NCBI GenBank assembly: GCA_965277495.1
Contig: OZ255824.1
Span: 1,116,001 to 1,180,000, forward strand
DNA from: CAHJXG01 sp965277495
Lineage (GTDB): Bacteria; Pseudomonadota; Alphaproteobacteria; Acetobacterales; Acetobacteraceae
Direction: 5' to 3'
DNA: 64,000 bases
Below the pieces are notes generated by a model. That model made no database searches. It saw only the letters and a program-made list of their open reading frames with translations, and had not been told where the DNA came from. The translations under genes and the position numbers were made by a program. Below, piece after piece: positions 60,495-64,000 of this stretch (position 1 is its first letter; each line of letters begins with the position of its first letter).

Positions 60495-61330
60495 ACGTGC
60501 GGGCGCAGTTGCCGGCAGCCTGGCCGGACGGGCGCAAGGTCGCGCTATCGGTAAGCGTTATGCTGGAAGGCTGGACGGATGATTCGGCACCCGGTGTCGG
60601 CCCAATGGGCAACGTCCTGAAGGCCGGCGCGCTCGATCTGCAAGCGCGATCCTGGGCGGATTACGGGCCGCAGGTGGGCGCTTGGCGCCTGCTCGACGTG
60701 CTGGCGGAGACAGAGGTTCAAGCCGTCTTCTACGTCAGCGGCATCCTGGCCGAGCGCCAGCCGGCGCTCATGCGGGCGATCGCGGATGCCGGGCACGCCG
60801 TCGCCGGTCATAGTTGGGCACAGAACATCATCCCCGCGACCCAGCCCCGCGAAGAAGAAGCGGCCGACCTGGAACGCTGCATCGCCGCCATCGCCGCGAG
60901 CGCCGGCCAGCGTCCGCGCGGCTGGATCAGCCCCCGCTGCACCCCGAGCGCGAGCACGGCCGAACTGTTGGTGCAGGCCGGGTTGCCGTGGCACGCCGAT
61001 TACTTCGATACCGATCTGCCACGGATGCTGACCACGCCAGCCGGTCCCCTCGTCGCGGTGCCATTCACCATGGAGGTGAACGACATGCCGCTCTATGTCC
61101 GCTACGGAAACGAGCCCGGCGCCTACACCGCCATCCTTAGGCGCCTGCTCGAGCAATGGCCGGCGCCAGATGGTCGGCCGTTCTGCCTTGACGTGACCGC
61201 GCACGCCCACGTTTTCGGGCGTCCGTTCGGCGCGGCCGAGTTCCGCGAGGCGCTGCGCCTGGCAAGGCAATCCGAGTTGGTCTGGATGACCAACCACGAC
61301 GAGGTGGCGCGCGCGTTCAGCCCTGCTTGA
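60491..61330 (+). CDS. Polysaccharide deacetylase-fold (NodB) amidohydrolase
   Basis: A 279-residue NodB-fold protein of the PuuE/allantoinase-like subgroup: VALSVSVMLEGWTDD at the first motif, AVFYVSGILAERQP, GHAVAGHSW (His-x4-His metal pair), GWISPRCTPS, VPFTMEVNDMP and a C-terminal LDVTAHAHVFG. The first motif does not show the usual Asp-Asp pair. Members hydrolyse amides, allantoin or cyclic imides as well as glycans. It is coupled to the FAH-type gene and followed by an MFS carrier, so a small imported amide is more likely than cell-wall polymer. Confidence 0.85.
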   Translation: MNVRAQLPAAWPDGRKVALSVSVMLEGWTDDSAPGVGPMGNVLKAGALDLQARSWADYGPQVGAWRLLDVLAETEVQAVFYVSGILAERQPALMRAIADAGHAVAGHSWAQNIIPATQPREEEAADLERCIAAIAASAGQRPRGWISPRCTPSASTAELLVQAGLPWHADYFDTDLPRMLTTPAGPLVAVPFTMEVNDMPLYVRYGNEPGAYTAILRRLLEQWPAPDGRPFCLDVTAHAHVFGRPFGAAEFREALRLARQSELVWMTNHDEVARAFSPA

Positions 61331-61391
61331 TACCGCGCCGCCGACACAGATCCAGGCAACGAAAAAGGGCGAAGCCCAGGGAGTAATCGCC

Positions 61392-62810
61392 GTGCCCCAG
61401 TCATCCCAGACACTTCTGCAGACCTACGACAGCGCCCCACTGACACCCCGCTTCTGGGCCTCCCTGGGGCTCGTCGCACTGCAGGGCACGTTCGACTACT
61501 TCGACTTTTTCGTAATAGGCTATCTCGTCGCCTTGCTGGCGCCCATCTGGCACCTGACCTACGGCCAGTCCTCGCTCATCCTGGTTGGCGGCGGCCTGGG
61601 TTCCGTCGCCGGCGCCCTGATCTTCGGCAGCATGGCTGATCGGTTCGGGCGCAAGCCGGCGCTGATCGCATCGGTGTTCGTGGTGGCGCTGGGGTCAGGC
61701 GGGGTCGCGCTGTTGCCTGATGGCGCCTGGCTCGGCTTTGCCCTGCTGCGCGTCCTGGTCGGCGTCGGGCTGGGCGGCGCGGCGGGTGTGCAGACCACCA
61801 TCAGCGTTGAGCTGACGCCGACGCGGCACCGCACCTTCATCTCGAGCCTTATGATGGCTCCTACCTCGCTCGGCATCATCCTGGCCGCGGTCCTATCATC
61901 ACAGTTTCTTCCAATCCTGGGCTGGCGCGGCCTGGCCGCCATCGGCACCGCACCGGGGTTGGTTGGCATCGCGCTATTCTGGGTGTTGCCGGAATCCCCG
62001 AAGTGGCTGCTCTCGTGCGGCCGCTTTGCCGAAGCACGGCTGCAGGCTGCCAAGCAACTCGGCGTCGCGCCGGAGCAGCTGCCACTGCCGACGCAGACGC
62101 TCGCCCGCAAACGTCCGGCCAAGATGCGCGAACTGCTGTCGAACCCGCGCGCCTTCTGGCTAATTGTCGTTACCTCGCTCGCCATGAGTACGACGACCTA
62201 CGGATACCAGCTCTGGGCGCCGACGATCCTGTCGCTCGCAACCGGCCTGCCCGTAAAGGCGGTCGCAGGCTACTTCATCTACGTCGGAATTTCCGGGTTC
62301 GCAGGCCGCTTCGTCTTTTCCGCGCTTCCGGTGAAGATCGGCCGCCATCGGGCCGGGCAGGTGATGGCGGCCGGTGCGACCGTGTTCATTTTCCTCGCTG
62401 GATATTGTCACGCGGACAGTTACGGATCGGTTCCGGCCTTCATCGTCTGGCTGACAGCGGCGGCCATCTTCGTCAATGGCGGCTTCTCCAACAGCCTGCC
62501 GTATGCGCCGGAGACTTACCCGGTCCACCTAGGCGGTTGCGCCTCGGCGCTGACGCAGGCAACCAACGGCATCGGCAAAATGTTGGGGCCGCTGTGCCTC
62601 GGCCTGATTGCCGGGTCCGGCAATATCGTCGACCCGGCGGCCAGCGAGGCGGCGGTGATTCCCGCCTTCACTTTCATGGCTGCCTGCTGCGTCGCGGCTG
62701 GGATCGCCTACACACTATTGCCTATCGAAACTAACGGCGTGCCGTTGGTCGTCAGCACTCCTGACCCGGTGCTGCCCGCAGGACGCGAGGCTGCCGCGCA
62801 TAGAGCATAG
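61392..62810 (+). CDS. MFS transporter (sugar/aromatic-acid porter type)
   Basis: A 472-residue 12-helix carrier. TFDYFDFFVIGYL in helix 1, the loop signature GSMADRFGRKPAL between helices 2 and 3, and PESPKWLL in the middle loop are the marks of the sugar porter and aromatic acid:H+ symporter branches. Start GTG 61392 with GGGAG nine bases upstream. It presumably imports the substrate of the neighbouring FAH-type, NodB-fold and CocE-like enzymes. Confidence 0.88.
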   Translation: MPQSSQTLLQTYDSAPLTPRFWASLGLVALQGTFDYFDFFVIGYLVALLAPIWHLTYGQSSLILVGGGLGSVAGALIFGSMADRFGRKPALIASVFVVALGSGGVALLPDGAWLGFALLRVLVGVGLGGAAGVQTTISVELTPTRHRTFISSLMMAPTSLGIILAAVLSSQFLPILGWRGLAAIGTAPGLVGIALFWVLPESPKWLLSCGRFAEARLQAAKQLGVAPEQLPLPTQTLARKRPAKMRELLSNPRAFWLIVVTSLAMSTTTYGYQLWAPTILSLATGLPVKAVAGYFIYVGISGFAGRFVFSALPVKIGRHRAGQVMAAGATVFIFLAGYCHADSYGSVPAFIVWLTAAAIFVNGGFSNSLPYAPETYPVHLGGCASALTQATNGIGKMLGPLCLGLIAGSGNIVDPAASEAAVIPAFTFMAACCVAAGIAYTLLPIETNGVPLVVSTPDPVLPAGREAAAHRA

Positions 62811-62828
62811 CAGAGCGAGGACGGACCG

Positions 62829-64000
62829 ATGCTGTTCGAAAAGGACCAGCCCATCCCGATGGACGACGGCGTGGTGCTACGCGCTAATGTCTTTCGGCCC
62901 GAAGGTGACGGGCGCTTTCCCGTCGTCATGGCGCAGGGCGTCTATGGGAAAGACGTCCATTTTGCCGACGGCTTCCCCACCCAGTTCAAGCGGTTGCTGG
63001 CCGTCTATCCCGGGCTGTGCAGCGACGGCTCGTCCGGCCGCTTCCTGCGCTGGGAGACGGTGGACCCGGAGCGCTGGGTGCCGGACGGCTACGTCGTCGT
63101 CCAGGTCGACTCACGCGGCACGGGCATGTCGCCGGGCTACCTCGATCCGCGCTCGCCGCGCGAGATTGCCGACTACTATCAAGTGATCGAGTGGGCGGGT
63201 GTGCAGCCCTGGTCCAACGGCCGCGTGGGCCTGATCGGCGTGTCATACCTGGCCTTCACCCAGTGGTCAGTCGCCGCGCTTCAGCCACCGCACCTGGCGG
63301 CGATCGTGCCATGGGAGGGGCTCGTCGACTCGTATCGCTGCTTCACCCATCACGGCGGAATCCTGGCAAACGGTTTCGTGGACGGCTGGTGGCCGAGGCA
63401 GGTGACCGTCATCCAGCATGGGAATGCCAACTCGCGCTACCGCGACCGCGATACGGGCGGTCCTCCCACCGGACCGGCCCTCAGCCCCGCGATGCTGGCC
63501 GGCAATCGCGCCGACTATCCGGGCGAAGTGTTCCGCCACGCGCTGGACGACGCATGGCACCGCGAGCGCACACCCGACCTCTCGAGAGTGTCGGTGCCGG
63601 TGCTATCCGCCGCGAACTGGGGCGGCGCCGGCATGCACCTGCGAGGCAACTTCGAGGGCTTTCTGCTGGCCGCCTCACCGCAGAAATGGCTATCCACGCA
63701 TGTCGGGACGCACTGGGAAAGCTTCTATCTGCCCGACTACGTGGCAATGCAGAAGCGCTTTCTCGACCACTTTCTCAAGGGGCATGACAACGGCTGGAAT
63801 ATGGTATTGCCGGTTCAGTTGGCCGTGCGCCAGGTGGACGGCACGGTCCGGCATCGCGAGGAGACGGAGTTCCCGCCTGCACGAACACGTTACGTGCCCC
63901 ATCACCTCGATGCGACAGGGGCGACCCTCTCGCCGGCGCCCCCGGATCGACAGGCGGAGATCAGCTTCGACGCTCTATCGGATGGCGTCCAGTTCGCCAC
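62829..64000 (+). CDS. CocE/NonD-family hydrolase (3' end outside window)
   Basis: The frame is open from the ATG at 62829 (GAGGAC upstream) to the window edge, 390 codons. The alpha/beta-hydrolase part reads DDGVVLRANVFRPEGDGRFPVV, then VVVQVDSRGTGMSPGY and the nucleophile elbow GLIGVSYLAFTQW, where the Ser follows the X-Pro dipeptidyl peptidase/cocaine esterase pattern GxSYxG only loosely (L-A in place of G). IVPWEGLVDSYR and HFLKGHDNGW match the cap and late motifs. It hydrolyses esters or amides; substrate unknown. The C-terminal jelly-roll domain begins near the end. Confidence 0.85.
   Translation, partial: MLFEKDQPIPMDDGVVLRANVFRPEGDGRFPVVMAQGVYGKDVHFADGFPTQFKRLLAVYPGLCSDGSSGRFLRWETVDPERWVPDGYVVVQVDSRGTGMSPGYLDPRSPREIADYYQVIEWAGVQPWSNGRVGLIGVSYLAFTQWSVAALQPPHLAAIVPWEGLVDSYRCFTHHGGILANGFVDGWWPRQVTVIQHGNANSRYRDRDTGGPPTGPALSPAMLAGNRADYPGEVFRHALDDAWHRERTPDLSRVSVPVLSAANWGGAGMHLRGNFEGFLLAASPQKWLSTHVGTHWESFYLPDYVAMQKRFLDHFLKGHDNGWNMVLPVQLAVRQVDGTVRHREETEFPPARTRYVPHHLDATGATLSPAPPDRQAEISFDALSDGVQFA

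Noticed and set aside
1..64000. CRISPR arrays, tRNA and rRNA genes
   Set aside because: Looked for regularly spaced repeats, cloverleaf-like TTCGA arms and conserved rRNA segments and recognised none; a tRNA scan was not run, so a missed tRNA cannot be excluded.

Overview
The window is high-GC DNA (roughly two thirds G+C by eye) with the gene content and order of an alphaproteobacterium, most likely a non-enteric member of the Rhodospirillales/Acetobacteraceae. The pointers are an EipB (DUF1849) protein, a DnaA/Hda-like protein beside an AI-2E/PerM permease, a pgsA | purM-purN - ndk neighbourhood, an aspS | rnd - ppx - ppk block, frequent GTG/TTG starts and many ATGA/TTGA start-stop overlaps. 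No rRNA, tRNA or CRISPR array was recognised.

Layout. 1-4570: end of an aldehyde dehydrogenase, an acetolactate-synthase-like ThDP enzyme, an MHS-type MFS carrier and a formate/nitrite channel. 4986-7174: a PAS-GGDEF-EAL protein translationally coupled to a stand-alone BLUF blue-light sensor. 7360-10212: class III CoA-transferase, atypical crotonase, alpha/beta hydrolase. 10275-11007: two small orphan genes. 11355-14904: a SNF2-type helicase overlapping a cysteine-rich partner of unknown function. 15164-19868: a monohaem cytochrome-porin, a periplasmic cupredoxin and a membrane GGDEF-EAL sensor. 19985-26822: housekeeping and metabolic genes (quinone oxidoreductase, aminotransferase, ispA-xseB-deacetylase-tusA, ROK kinase, zinc alcohol dehydrogenase). 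27129-28637 and 34187-35629: two paralogous RTX-like secreted proteins set among conserved genes. 28620-44745: mostly core genes (SDR, eipB, aspS, rnd, DUF29, ppx, ppk, hda-like, perM, pgsA, purM, purN, a small membrane protein, ndk). 44860-46827: a lower-GC restriction-modification pair between ndk and an ABC-F gene. 47265-53187: ABC-F ATPase, ABM monooxygenase, carbonic anhydrase, and a glycosyltransferase plus two methyltransferases. 53341-58798: a graveyard of IS elements (IS1182-type remnant, IS21-type remnant, an apparently intact IS3-family element, an ISKra4-like fragment). 58831-64000: a GntR-controlled catabolic cassette (FAH-fold enzyme, polysaccharide-deacetylase-fold enzyme, MFS carrier, CocE/NonD hydrolase running off the end).

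The most interesting themes are signalling and surface redox. There are two separate c-di-GMP modules, one next to a BLUF photoreceptor and one directly downstream of a cupredoxin and a Cyc2-like cytochrome-porin. There is also a two-gene helicase/zinc-ribbon unit with no recognised function, and a perfect 19-bp inverted repeat placed exactly in the leader of ppk. Functional statements are inferences from residues visible in the translations; no database search was run.
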